Part shown: in pieces, positions 22,441-33,346 of the stretch
How positions within the stretch are numbered: position 1 is the stretch's first letter
Layout: each line of letters begins with the position of its first letter
NCBI GenBank assembly: GCA_965178125.1
Contig: OZ237749.1
Span: 682,001 to 746,000, forward strand
Reading direction: 5' to 3'
Origin: Bilabrum cf. latius
Taxonomy: Eukaryota; Bigyra: Bicosoecida; Bigyra; Bicosoecida
Length of the DNA stretch: 64,000 nucleotides
Position numbers and translations under genes: made by a program
Notes under the pieces: generated by a model
What the model saw: the letters and a program-made list of their open reading frames with translations, nothing else
The model's database searches: none
What the model was told of the DNA's origin: nothing

Positions 22441-24852
22441 TCAATTGGACACCGTTGGCAAGGTGGCACTGCTCTCCACAGGTAATACGCCACTAGACAC
22501 AGTCGTTGTCGACACTGCGTTCGTTGCTGCAGCAGATGCTGCAACCGCCTGTTGCTCACCTGAGGCCGCGCCGCGTTTCCCTGCTATTGCGCTCTCGCCG
22601 GCAATTCCAGCGTTGCTCGCTCCAGTCCCGGGAGGCACTTGCCCTCCAAACGATGACGCTAGCCTAGCTGCATTGGCAGCCAGTTCCGCCGCGCTGGCTG
22701 GGACAGCCATGCCCGACAGCACACCATCGGCCGAGAAAGAGGAAGAGGAAGCAGCAAGGGCGCCAGATGCAGTTGCCGTGCCACGCGCCGCACGTGCCGC
22801 GGCTGCCGCGGCCAAAGCGGCAGCCGACTGTGGAGCAGCACGCGACTCGTCCACGGAGGGCAGCCCGCCGGCATTCAAAGGGCTCGTGTACTGCCCGCCA
22901 CCGGACGCTGCTGCTGCTGCTGCTGCTGCTCGCCCCAGTCCCGTCGTGAGAGGCAGCATGCTGCCGGCATTGGCCGCGGCTGACATGGCCGACACGGGCA
23001 GGCTCACATCGGCGGCAGTGGAAGCAGCATCGCTGGCCGGGGCCGGGTACAGGGCGCCCATTCCCGAAGATGAAGACCCAAAGCCCACTTTTGAGGACGC
23101 CATGGAGTGCGAGCCGCCTGGAAACGTGCCCATCGCAGACAGAGGCTGCTACTACAGAGGCTGCTGCTACTGCTACTGCTACTGCTACTGCTACTGCTGC
23201 TGCTGCTGCTGCGATGCCGCCGCCGACATCCCCTGCCCCAGTCCCTGTGGGCCCAGCCCAGTCCCCCCGAGGCTCCCTGTGGTCAAGGGGCCGAAGCCCA
23301 CGGAAAATCCGCCGAGATCACCGCTGATGCCAGCGGCGGCATCCATGGGGTTTAGCTGGCCCATGGCAAGACCGGCGTGCGGGTCCAGCCCGGCCTGGCT
23401 GATCTGGTCCATGGCCTTGTTCAGCCCACGGGGCTTGATCGCGCGAGCAGGGCCCCCACCTACTCCCGAGCTGCTGTACAGTGACAGCCTGCTCTGCGCC
23501 AGCAGCGCCCTGATCTGATCAGCCAGCTGGGACACGCCGTCCCTGTATTCCTCCCTGTGCACGTGCCTCGCGTGCCTCCTCAGGTTGCTGGGCGTGGTGA
23601 AGGCGTGCTTGCACAGGGGACACTCGTACCCTCGCCAGGACTTGTGCGCGCTCTGCACGTGCTGCCTCAGCTCGTCGTTGCGCTTGAACATGCGGCCGCA
23701 CCCCGGCTCAGGGCAGGGGAACTGCTGCGTCCCATGCTGCGCCTTGGCATGTCTCAGTAGGTTGCTCTTATTGCTAAACTGCTTCTTGCAGACCAAGCAT
23801 GAGAGGTTGGGGAGATCCACGATCGACTCCAGGGGCCCACGGACCACTGCTGCTGCCGAATCAACGGCCCTGCCCGTTGTCTTGCGGTTGCTGCTGCTGC
23901 TGGAGGAGGACGAGGACTTGCTGCGGCCGTTGTACGAGGACGAGGACGAGGCATACAAGGACCTGGAGCCTGCCCCTGCGAGGGCCGGCAGTCCCATGAT
24001 CATCCCGCCGCTGCCATCGCTCAGGGCCGATATGGGGTCCATGGCCTGCAGCCCCACACCCGCCGCAGCTGCCAGCCCAGCGTCCTGCCCGCCCATGGGG
24101 TCTGGCCCCGTGAGTCCAAAGGCGGAGGCAGGCAGGCCCATCCCGGCAGAGAAGTCATACCCACCGCTAGATTGCTGGTGCAATCCCTGAGAAGCGGACG
24201 CTAGCTGTCCCATCGTGGGCAGCACGCCCATGGGCTGCAGCATGCCCATCATCCCCGCGCTCATCCCAGCGCTCGCACCCATGCCCATGCCCCCCGACAC
24301 GCTCCCAGTCTGGGCCAACAGGGCTGCCAAGTCGGGATTCACCCCGGAGCCAGCTTGCAGCATGCCCAGGCCGTACTGAGAAGTGCCCCCACTCCCCCCT
24401 CCCCCTTCGCTCACCCCCAATGCCATCGACGCCACAGCTCCAGCCGCGCCCGAGCTAGCCTGGGCTGGCATCGACAAACCGTGCAAACCCGCAGACACGT
24501 GCAACTGATCGGTGCCACTAGTAGAATTCGAGCTGTTAGATGATGGCTGAATCCAACCGTTCGCGCTGGTGGGAGGCTCTTGCGATTGGCCGTACGAGCT
24601 TTGGAACGAGTTTGGGCCCTGACTTGAGCTGCTCGGCGATCCTTGGGATGCGACCATAGAACCAGCCGATTGCGCTCCAAACACCTGCTACAGCCCCGGC
24701 TATGAGCTGGGGGAGCCCAGCTGGTCGCCTCCAAGAGAGCCAAGCGGCGCAGAGTTTGTCGGAGCACCTGCCCCGGCGATGGGGCCTTGGAATGCCATCG
24801 AAGCAGCCCGTTGCTGCTAGCTCCCGTACTACGGCTGCTGCACGTTCGACAT
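22441..24852 (-). CDS. C2H2 zinc-finger transcription-factor-like protein with polyglutamine tract
   Basis: Single exon, 803 residues, TGA stop, if 11 TAGs are Gln. The N-terminus is Gln-rich (MSNVQQP-TAG-YGS-TAG-QQ), followed by a long Gly/Ser/Met/Ala-rich low-complexity region. Three C2H2 fingers lie near residues 350-430: CLVCKKQFSNKSNLLRHAKAQH, then a finger with four residues between its cysteines, then CPLCKHAFTTPSNLRRHARHVH. A polyglutamine tract mixing CAG and TAG follows (23141-23211), then an Ala-rich C-terminus. The adjacent fingers with a TGEKP-like spacing suggest a nuclear DNA-binding protein; the low-complexity parts look like activation domains. The target is unknown. With TAG as stop the fingers would sit in a frame lacking both its true N-terminus and the Ala-rich tail. 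Confidence 0.82.
23141..23211 (-). repeat. Mixed CAG/TAG polyglutamine microsatellite
   Basis: On the coding strand: six CAG codons, then TAG-CAG five times, one more CAG, then Pro-Leu, TAG-TAG-CAG, Pro-Leu. The repeat is in frame in the zinc-finger gene. Interchange of CAG and TAG in one homopolymer run is what synonymous drift between two Gln codons would give. Confidence 0.93.
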
Positions 24853-25338
24853 TGAGCTAGTTAATGCTATGGCGGCCTCCTACATTGCTGAATCAGCGCC
24901 ATCTGCGATGCTCCAAAAGAAAGGGCTTGCACGTTTACTATCTCGCAGCTTCAAGCAGGCTGCTCGGGCGGCTGTGCACCCGACATCATCCAGGAGCGCA
25001 GCTAAGTTCGTTGTTTACTTACAGCTGGAGCTATTTTCAAGCCTTGGTCTCTTGCTCGGGTCGTGCCTGGCATCTTGCGAGGCAGTTTGATGTTCCCGAG
25101 AAGAGTTCGATGGGCGCTTCTACCCTGCAGCAAAGACTCCATCATCCGTCTTGCCCTGAGTTGCAGGGTACATTATTAAATAAAGCTTTTAGTTCTAAGG
25201 GCCGGATTGACCAGATCCGTGCAGACTGATCCGTGCCGCTCGGATCACACATCGACCGTTCGTTGGCCAAAATTATACACGCTACTACACAAGGTAGAAA
25301 TACGAATTTTGATACCCCAAGTCTTGGGCTTCAATGGG
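24853..25338. other. Divergent intergenic region, 486 bp
   Basis: Lies between the zinc-finger gene (-) and the zinc-ribbon gene (+) and should contain both promoters. A 73-codon frame at 24869-25090 (+) has a basic, presequence-like N-terminus, but it begins 17 bases from the divergent start codon and shows no known family; not annotated. Confidence 0.45.
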
Positions 25339-25572
25339 ATGGCCCCGAGGGTAATTTCTGTGCATTGCATGAAATGCAGCACTAAACTGTGCTCGTACTT
25401 GAAGGGAGGGCGTGGTATGCTGGTCAAGACGTTCCTTCACAAGATCAAGCGCGACTACACTTTAGAGCGAGGTGTTTGCCCCAGCTGTGGCTCTACCTTT
25501 GCTCGTGCTGCCATCATCAAGAATAAAGAAGCCAATAAAATCATTGGAGGCAAAGTGTATACCAAAGGGTGA
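25339..25572 (+). CDS. Small zinc-ribbon protein
   Basis: A 77-residue single-exon frame with TGA stop. It has two Cys pairs 46 residues apart (HCMKC near the start, VCPSCG later) spaced as a four-Cys zinc ribbon, with a Lys/Gly-rich connecting segment and the C-terminal IIGGKVYTKG. I recall similar uncharacterised zinc-ribbon proteins in plants and other eukaryotes but cannot name the family. Start chosen at ATG 25339 (MAPRVISVHC). Another ATG five bases upstream (25334) is out of frame and ends after six codons in TAA. Function unknown; nucleic-acid or protein binding is only a guess from the fold. Confidence 0.6.
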   Translation: MAPRVISVHCMKCSTKLCSYLKGGRGMLVKTFLHKIKRDYTLERGVCPSCGSTFARAAIIKNKEANKIIGGKVYTKG

Positions 25573-25990
25573 TCGTAGAATTGCATACAGTCGGGCATAT
25601 TTTCGGCAAGCATTCCGGTTGAACTTGGAATTGAGCCAGAATTCGAAATTGCCTGGTGCAGGGACAAGAAGGAGCAATCCATGTTTCGCAACACTTCTTT
25701 TGCGGCGTTCATCGCCCAGGTGCACCCCATCTTGGCGACCGCATTGGCGAAAGCCAGGTGATGCACTAGGTTCTAGATCGGCCAAGAAAACTGTACCACT
25801 GGTGGCACTGGCAGGCAACAATGGCGCTGCTAGACGATCCATCGCTGTTGGCCCGAGAGAAAGGTAGCATGGGATGCAGACGGGCAGTGGTGTCGATGAC
25901 AGGGCAGTTTGTCGCTCGGCCAAGATGGATGATGGCAAGTTTTTGCTGTCCGCCCTACTCGTTGCATGTAGAAATAGAAACAGCTGCAAC
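25573..25990. other. Gap of 418 bp with an unexplained coding-like stretch
   Basis: Convergent gap between the zinc-ribbon and TRM6 genes. At 25573-25761 the frame downstream of the zinc-ribbon stop stays open for over 60 codons with natural-looking composition (GIEPEFEIAWCRDKKEQSMF), and the opposite strand is open too. No start, splice pair or homology supports a gene. Confidence 0.4.
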
Positions 25991-28066
25991 TCAAGTCTCC
26001 ATCTTAGCCTGCTTTGCAGGAGACTCCAGCGTATCATCGGGCTTTGGGGGCTAGGGGTCCCGCTTGCGCTTGTCGCCGGCCCGCTACTGACCCTCCCCAT
26101 CCCCCTGACCGCCCTTGCCCTGACCCTTGCCCTTGCCCTTGCCGCCCGATTTGGCCGCCCAGACATCCTCCACCGCCTCCCAGTCGGTGCTCTCCTTGAT
26201 CTCCTCAATCTCCCGCCTCTCGCTCTCGATCTGTTCCTCGGTGGGTGCCACCGCGGTGTACTCTGAGCCTTGCACGACAGCCGAGACGAGGTACAGCGAA
26301 TGGCCCTGCATCCTCACCACGGGGTGCGTCCTGTTCGGGAGCACCTGCTGCTTGCGGTGCCACAGTGTGATCACCCGAGGCTTGGACAGCAACCCGGGAA
26401 AAGGTCCGTCCCTGCCGATCGCAGCACACGCGGAGGCTACGTCCGTGGCTGACTCGATCGCCAGCGCCACTCGACCCCCCGGGCGCACCATGCGCGCGCC
26501 CACGAGCAGCGCAGCGGTCGGGTCACCATAGCACGCGACTACCATGCTGTCAAACCCACCTGCAAGCACGCTCACGATGAAATCGTTGCGTTCCCGGGTC
26601 AATGCGCGGCGCCTGGCCGACTCCGCAGCAGCCTCTACCGACACGATAGATGACGACGACGTAAGGGACGAAGATGGCTGCGCGTCCGCATCAGCCCCAG
26701 CACCACTCGCGGCAGCGCTTGAAGAGGAAGCGGTTCCTACCGTGGGGGCGGGTGCGGGCCCGATCACGGGAGCAACGACCAGGCCACCCTTGAGAGGGTC
26801 TGCGTACTGCTGCAGGTCTCCTGCGGGCAACACCAGCATCTCCAGATTGCTGCTGCTCCCCGGATCCTTGTTCCCCAAGTTGCCGCCGTGCGGCCACGTC
26901 TCCCACGTGTGAGCTTCCCCACGCGGCCTCGAGGGTCGGCTCTGCGTGTCTCCGGCCTCGGCAGGCCCGGCTGCCTCCGAGGACGCAGCAGACGAGGAAG
27001 AGGAGGAAGAGGGCGACATTGCAGACGAAGCGCTTCCAGCCTCCGATCCCTGCCTGATCTCAGCAGCCGCTTCATCTCGCATGGACAGGCCGCTCTTGCC
27101 CCCGGTGCCCTTGCCAAACGACCGCGTCGACTGCTTGGACCGCTTGCGCATGACCGGGCGCACCTGCAGATTACCGAAGCAGATGACTTTGTCTAGGTCG
27201 CAGTTTAGAGCAGACAACCCGAGTATGGTCCTGCCGTGCCTGGCGGCCACCGCAGTCAGCCCGCCGGCTCCCTGCCGCTCGTGCACCACGGCCGACAGGG
27301 TCCCCATCGTGTCGTCGAACACAAGGGTTCGCCCCTGGGGACGAACGTTCGCCAGCGACATGAGCATGCTTGCAGCATCCCAGCGGATGGAGATGGCGCG
27401 CGCGAAGAGAAGCGCAGGGATGGCACCCTCCAGCTGCGCCGACAGCAGCGCCTGAGCCGAGATTCGCTCCACTCGCACCCGGCGGACGTGCACATCCGCT
27501 TTCCGGCGAATGAATTTGCGCTGCGAAAAAGCCGTCTTGGAACCAAAATTTGTATTGGTCTCCGTCAGCCTATGCAAGATGGCGGCCCCAGACTCGCCCG
27601 CCTGCCGCATTTGCATGACTTCCTCAGTCCTCGTGAGAGCCCCGGCGTTCGAATCCTCGATGTCGCGGTTGTCGCGCTGCTCCTTCTCTGCTTCCTTCGT
27701 TGCTTTTACTAGATCCTACACGGTCGGTGCACTCGAAGCAGCTTGCGCTGCACCAGAAGCTACCCATTCACTTTCTGCCCCAGCATCGGTGGAAGCATCA
27801 AATTCCAATACCTCCGCCTCAGCCTCGTTCAAGGTACCATCAGGAACGTACTTGGCCCGTACAATTCGCTCACGCCGCTTTGGGCCGCCCTAGGACAAGT
27901 CAAGCTCGAATACTGACCCGAAAGGGGCACCAATAAAGTCGCTGCCCCGAATCACTGCTTTCATGACCCTTGAATTGAATCCTCGTGCAGCTTGAGCGAC
28001 ACCAAACGATCCATCGGAACCTCTTAGCCCAAACCATTGCCATGGCTACACAACCAAGTCGTCCAT
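25991..28066 (-). CDS. TRM6: tRNA (adenine58-N1)-methyltransferase non-catalytic subunit (TRM6/GCD10)
   Basis: Single exon, 691 residues, TGA stop. Five TAGs are read as Gln. TRM6 hallmarks in order: IIG-type motif (SDFIGAPFGSVFEL, near residue 50), DNRDIEDSNAGALT, then SKTAFSQRKFIRRK, then the Rossmann-like core (LANVRPQGRTLVFDDTMG). The C-terminal half continues the fold (FDSMVVACYGDPTAALL, RPGGRVALAIES). A Ser/Ala/Pro-rich insertion of about 120 residues splits the core, and the C-terminus is Gly/Lys-rich with a nuclear-localisation-like DKRKRDP. Known role: binds TRM61 and the tRNA to make m1A58 in initiator and other tRNAs in the nucleus. Start at ATG 28066 is supported by N-terminal similarity before the IIG motif; a TAG lies at codon 7. 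Confidence 0.85.
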
Positions 28067-28387
28067 TGTAATTGTACGGCTGGGTTTTCACTTCCGAACA
28101 ATGTGTTCCGCTATGTCGAATGCGCGGCGACGTAGTGATCGGATCAAACCAGCCAACCGAACCACGAACGCGCCTGGCGACGCTACATATCCTTTGGAGG
28201 TGAGCTATGGTGTCTGCGAACTCCCGTCGTTTGGCAATCCTGCAATTTATGATTGTACTTATTCTTGACGCCTGATACAGAACACCAGAGCGTTTTTGTA
28301 TGTTGTCGGACCTGCCAGAAGCAAACTCGCTCATCCTACTGTCGACTGTTTAGCCCATTTCCACCCCTTTTGCTCGCAGAAGCAAAT
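28067..28387. promoter_or_regulatory. Divergent promoter region TRM6/RPS13, 321 bp
   Basis: Separates the start codons of TRM6 (-) and RPS13 (+). It must hold both transcription starts and the RPS13 5'UTR exon. No canonical box was recognised. Confidence 0.4.
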
Positions 28388-29035
28388 ATGTAAGATCATC
28401 ATATGCATTCGTAAAAGAGTCTTTTGCGAACTGTACTACATTACTTCACCAAGGGCTTGTTGTAGCCGCAAGAAGTTGTGGTATCCTGGCCCCTTGCTGT
28501 TTGTAGGTGCTGCTGCGCTCCTCTCATACTTCTTGGTTCGAATGCCGCTCACACATGTTGGTTCTTTTCCGTACATTGCAGGGGACGTCTTCACGGGCCT
28601 GGCAAGGGCATCAGCAGCTCTGCGCTGCCGTACAAGCGCACCCCCCCGTCTTGGGTTAACACCACCGCTGACCAGGTGGAGGAGCAGGTGTGCCAGTACG
28701 CACGCCGCGGCATGCGGCCATCTGCCATCGGCATGACCCTCAGGAACTCCCACGCCGTGCCCCAGGTGCGCAGCATCACCGGCAACAAGATCCTGCGTCT
28801 GCTGAAGAAGAACGGTCTCTCCCCCGACATCCCCGAGGACCTTTTCTTCCTGATCAAGAAGGCTGTGAACATGCGCAAGCACCTTGAGTCGAACAACAAC
28901 GACAAGGACACTAAGTTCCGCCTGATTCTCATCGAGAGCCGAGTGCATCGCCTGGCACGCTACTACAAGCGCACGCGCCAGCTGGAGCCCAACTGGAAGT
29001 ACAGGGCCGACACGGCCGCCACGCTCGTGTCGTGA
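28388..29035 (+). CDS. RPS13: 40S ribosomal protein S13 (uS15)
   Basis: 151 residues, exactly the usual eukaryotic length, TGA stop, no TAG codon. Exon 2 (28582-29035) encodes all but the first two bases. These come from exon 1, which ends in AT before GTAAG at 28390; the intron runs to TTGCAG at 28581, so the start codon itself is assembled by splicing (AT + G). The result begins [20 protein letters not shown] and matches the family throughout ([39 protein letters not shown]). Known role: small-subunit component near the platform, contacting 18S rRNA. The match to MGRMHAPGKG of other eukaryotes makes the split start convincing. Confidence 0.95.
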
Positions 29036-29372
29036 GCTACGAGCCTCATGGCTTGGTTAGGTTTTGGTGGAGTGGTGGTTTGGGGCACTAGATAGAGCCG
29101 TTGGACCGGCAGCGCATGCGATGATTGGGGCTGCTGGCAATGTGGCGAGTGCGTGGTATGTGGCCTGTGGTGTCATGCTGGGGGCATTGTGTTGCCTGTA
29201 GTGTCGGCATTGCACGCCGGAATTGAGCTGCCATACGCACTTTGACTATCGATCTGTCCGAATAGCTCGTACCAGTGTTGCTCAGATCAACCCACCCGCC
29301 GACCGGCCCGTGATGCCCTTCCAAACGATAATGGGCCGAATGCATGTCGCGAGCAGGAAATCCGAATCACAG
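29036..29372. other. Convergent intergenic region, 337 bp
   Basis: Lies between the stops of RPS13 and SmD3 and holds both 3' ends. No further feature recognised. Confidence 0.5.
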
Positions 29373-30410
29373 TCAACCCCACCTGCTCTTCCTGCCGCCC
29401 TACCCACCCGTGGCACCGCCTGTGCCCGAGCCCATGCCTGCCCCACCTGCCGCCCCATGCCCGCCCGCAGACGAGGATGACGCTGCGTCCGGGTTCCAAT
29501 TCCCCTGCACGGGGAGCTGCAAGCTAGGCCCAGAGGAAGATGCGCTTTGGCCACTACCTCCCTGCCCCTGGCTACCAGGTGCTAAGCCGCTGCTACCGGC
29601 AGGTGCTCCTGCTCCCACGGCACCCCCCCTCGGGCCAGCATGAGCAGCGCCCCTGCCCACTGGCATGCCCATCCCGGCTGCCCCTCCCCACTGCGGAGCG
29701 CCAGACCCCTGGCCGGCAGGCAGTGACGGAGGGCGAGGGCCGCCGTGCATGCCCTGCTGCCCCATTGCTCCTGGTCGCGGGCCCCACCCCGCGGCGGGGG
29801 GACGGCCCCCCATCATGGGGGGCATGCCCCTAGGGGGGAATCCGCCGCCCATCCCCATACCCATGCCGCCCATCCCCATGCCGCCCATACCGCCCATACC
29901 GCCCATCTAGGGTCGCATAGGACCACCGAATCCTGGGCGAGGTCCACCAAAGGGTCCGGGCCTACCACCGCCGAGCTATACTTGCAGTCCCGGACCTCCA
30001 GGACCGCGTCGCATAATGCTGAAATCCCTGTCACCGTACCCAGCGCCTTCGGTACCTGCAGTCTTGCTCCTAATACCAGCCTATCGGAGGACACCCAGTC
30101 CTGTACTAACTTTCTTTCCTTTGCTTTGCATCTCTACCCGCCTAAACATGGGGGAGTGCTCCAGGATATCTGGAAACACCACGAAACGCACAGTAAATCC
30201 TGGAATCCAAACAGACTGCAAATGCTTCGTATTCCCATCTGGCTACGTGAGCAACACGTCGCGCATCCGAATATTCATGCAATCTTCGGCATACTCAACA
30301 AGGCCACGATATACACAATCATGCTTCGTTTCGACAGTCAGCACCATACCTTCGCCTTCGTGCATCAGCATAATGGGAATAGACACTCCTTTCTTTCCAG
30401 AAACAACCAT
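29373..30410 (-). CDS. SNRPD3: Small nuclear ribonucleoprotein SmD3 with extended Gly/Met-rich tail
   Basis: Single exon, 345 residues, TGA stop; five TAGs are read as Gln. The Sm fold occupies about residues 8-90: GVSIPIMLMHEGEGMVLTVE (Sm1), then YRGLVEYAEDCMNIRMRDV and VWIPGFTVRFVVFPDILEHSPMF (Sm2), which follows SmD3 rather than SmB or SmD1. Human SmD3 has 126 residues; here an extra ~220 residues of Gly, Pro, Met and Arg follow, including GGM repeats near 29845-29906. Known role: core of the heptameric Sm ring on U1, U2, U4 and U5 snRNAs. An RG-rich tail is normal for several Sm proteins, but this length and Met content are unusual. Shares a 123-bp divergent promoter with the V-ATPase H gene. 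Confidence 0.9.
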
Positions 30411-30533
30411 TTTTTAACAAAGAGAGCGGTGCACGGTGCCTACTGGCCCAAATACCAAGCTGTCGGCCCTCACAGTCATAATGGCACGTTACAATTTCGA
30501 AGTTGCAGCTCTACAAATATCCAGTCGTGCGCC
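30411..30533. promoter_or_regulatory. Short bidirectional promoter region, 123 bp
   Basis: Only 123 bp separate the divergent start codons of SmD3 (-) and V-ATPase H (+), so the core promoters must overlap or nearly so. Confidence 0.45.
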
Positions 30534-33149
30534 ATGGATGAACGTGAAATTGAACGGATTTTGCGCAACGCTGCTGATATACGATGGGATACATTCATGG
30601 CGTGAGTTTCCGGGGCGACGGCCGGGTCACATGGGATTCTATCGCGTGCTTGTCATGCCTCCAATCCTTGACCATTCTCGCATCTCGCATGTTTGCAGGG
30701 CTGGAGCCACAGATGGGTCTTAGAGCAATGTGATGATCAACCAAGATGATGTCGAGTCAATTCGAAGGCTGCAATCGGAGCCTCCTGGTGCTGTCTTGGA
30801 ACTGCTCGGGACAGCCTCAGACGATGTCAGTGTTATGGCCTGCAAGTCACTGGACGTCACGCTGTGAGCATAGGAAAGCGCATTTCTATTGTATTGCCAT
30901 GCCCTCTTTCGCAGATGTACCAGTCTTACCCCCGGGTACTGTTCAAAGTTGTGCAAAACATCAGTGATCCGTCTCCGGTGCGACACTGCCTCGCTTTGCT
31001 GTGGCAATTGCTGGAGGGTGAGTCAGCAAGTTGCACTGCACGTTTGTCGAAAATGCTCATTTTATGCAGACTCCATGCAGTCCTCTCTTTTGGCGCCGCA
31101 GGCAACTTCTACCAAGCCACTCCCTTGCTGCGTGGCGCTGCCCTGTTCACGGACAGCCCCACGGCCGCCCCACGCAGCGACACCATTGCCAGCGTTACCC
31201 GCCAGCTGGGCATCAGCAAGGACCAACCTGTGCTGCTGCTCGCTTCAGGAGTCGCTGCCCGCATGCTCGCAGCGCTGCCGCAGGAAGAGGACCTCGAGAC
31301 TGGGCGGACAGCGCCTGTGGTTGCGGCTACCACCGGCGCTGGCGAGGCCTCCACGCCCAGTCACTCGTCCCGGGTGCTTGCCGTGCCACCACGGGGAGTT
31401 TGTTCCTTTGGATCGTCTCTCGGAACTGCCCAAGCTGGCAGGGCAGGGGCCTCCACCAGCAGCGGAGGCAGGGGCGCTGCCGATTCTGTGCTGCCGGTGA
31501 CTGTGCCCGAGCTGAGGGCCGCAGAGGAACTCATGGCCTGGATCCGGAACACGCTCAGCGGTTGCAACCAATTTATCAGGGAACAAGCAAAGGCAGAGGG
31601 GCGGCGGCGGGCCGCTGCAGTCAGGGCGGGCCAGCAGCGCGGCAGGACGGGCCCCCATGCAAAGACGAGGCACCACCACGAGGACGGCGAAAAGGAGGAT
31701 GCAGGCAAGGGCAAAGGCGGACTTGGTGGGGATGGCTCGGCTGTTAATGACGGGGGAGTCAAAGGCTAGGCACGGGGCGGCGCTTCCACTGTGTTGTCTT
31801 CTGCGAGCAAGTCCAAGGGCGGCGGGCTGGCCTCTCGGTTCGACCGGGACGGGAAATCCGCCCTGTCTCCCGGAGAAATCGTCGCGATGTCCTGGAAGAA
31901 TCTGCAGATGCCGGCGGACACCCCCGAACCGTCGGTTGTCGCAAGGCTGCATCGGGGTGCCCTGGACGCGCTCATGGTGGTGCTCGAGTCGAGGTGGCTC
32001 GTGGGCAAGGCCGTAGGCCTCAGGATGGCCGACCAGCTCGTTCCAATTTTGAGGCACGACGACCCGGAGATCGCGTACCGCGCGGCGTTCTGCCTTTGGG
32101 TGCTCAGCATGGACGCGGAGGGCAGCCGGCAGGTGGGCATGCACCCAGAGGGCGTGCCGGTGCTGGTGTCGCTCATCCGGCCCAACACGGTGGCTCTCAA
32201 GGTCATCCGGGTGGCTGCGGCATGCCTCCGGCAGTGCAGCAGGGACGAGGACACGGGTGCGGAGGCAGTGGCCATCATGGAGGACGCGGGCCTGCGGGAG
32301 TCGCTCGCGAGTTTGGCCACCCAGCAGAAGGCCATGGAGGACGGGGAACTGCAGGCAGACGCGCGGGGCCTGTTGGAGGCCCTGGAGTCGAACGACACCG
32401 CGCTCACCGCCGTAGACAGGTATCGCAGGGAGCTAAGGAGCGGGAGCTTGCGGTGGTCCGGCCTGCACACCGCTTCGTTCTGGGAGGAAAACAACGCGCT
32501 CTTCGAGCAGAAGAACTTCGAAGTGATTCGTGCCCTCGCCTCTATCCTCGGAGCGAGGGGCGTCCAGGAAAGCGGGTCCGGGTCCGGGTCCGGGTCCGGG
32601 TCCGGGGGGCCAACCGAGAGCAAATCGGGCGAAGATGGATCCGCCGGGGTCCTTGCTCGCTCACTTTCGTCGTCAGGCACCAGTGCAGACCCGGAGACGC
32701 TGTGCGTGGCGTGTCACGACCTGGGAGAGTTCGCGGTGCATCACCCGTCAGGAAAGCTGTGAGTACAGGTTGATGCGGAGAGGGCGTGTGTTGACTTGTG
32801 CGTTCGTCTGTGTGGGTTGGCGGTTTGGCGGTTGTTTGCTGATCTTGCTTGCTCTCCGCACCGTACCCCCTACGCTTCCCTCATTTACACCATGCCTCTT
32901 CCGTGCGCCATACGTATCCATCGCAGGCTATGCCACCAGCTGGGAGTCAAGACCGCCGTGATGCAGATGCTGGACTCGTCACACCCGGATGTGTCAAGAC
33001 ACGCTCTGCTTGCCGTGTCCAAGATGATGATCGCGCGGTGGGAGTTTACAGCTGCAGCGCAGAAAGCCAAGGAGGAGGAGGAAGAGGAGCTGACTGCCAG
33101 CAGCATGCTCGCGGGGATGGGGGAGCCACGGGTCGGCGCATTGGGCTGA
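30534..33149 (+). CDS. V-type proton ATPase subunit H
   Basis: Exons 30534-30601, 30699-~30860, 30915-31017, 31102-32758, 32927-33149; about 735 residues, TGA stop, two TAGs as Gln. N-terminal MINQDDVESIRRLQ matches the family. The HEAT/ARM-like body has two Ser/Gly/Lys-rich insertions. Diagnostic C-terminal motifs follow: LRSGSLRWSGLHTASFWEEN, CVACHDLGEFAVHHPSGK, SRHALLAVSKMMIARWEF. Human subunit H has about 480 residues; the excess is low-complexity, including a ggtccg microsatellite (32575-32610) encoding Gly-Ser. Known role: links the V1 and Vo sectors and inhibits free V1 on endomembranes. Most introns fit the consensus. The exon 2-exon 3 joint does not: the good GTGAGC donor at 30864 gives the wrong phase, and the in-phase donor (GTCACG, 30856) is weak. 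Confidence 0.87.
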
Positions 33150-33346
33150 TGTATAGTGTCTGCGACGCAATATTGGCGGATTGATTCGAAATATGTAAGC
33201 GAAACCCCACGAAGCCAGCCCACCACACGTGAGGACAGCGAGGTGCGTGGTGGCGGCGCCGCGGCTGAGTATGGTGCTACCCAGTTCCGCAATCGATCCA
33301 GAGTCTGTTGGAGCATTTGTAGCACACACCAACGAGAAAATATATA

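Noticed and set aside
24869-25090. 73-codon frame with presequence-like N-terminus
   Set aside because: It starts 17 bases from the divergent zinc-finger start codon, has no recognised homolog and no matching downstream exon.
32575-32610. ggtccg tandem repeat as a separate element
   Set aside because: It is an in-frame Gly-Ser microsatellite inside the V-ATPase H coding exon.
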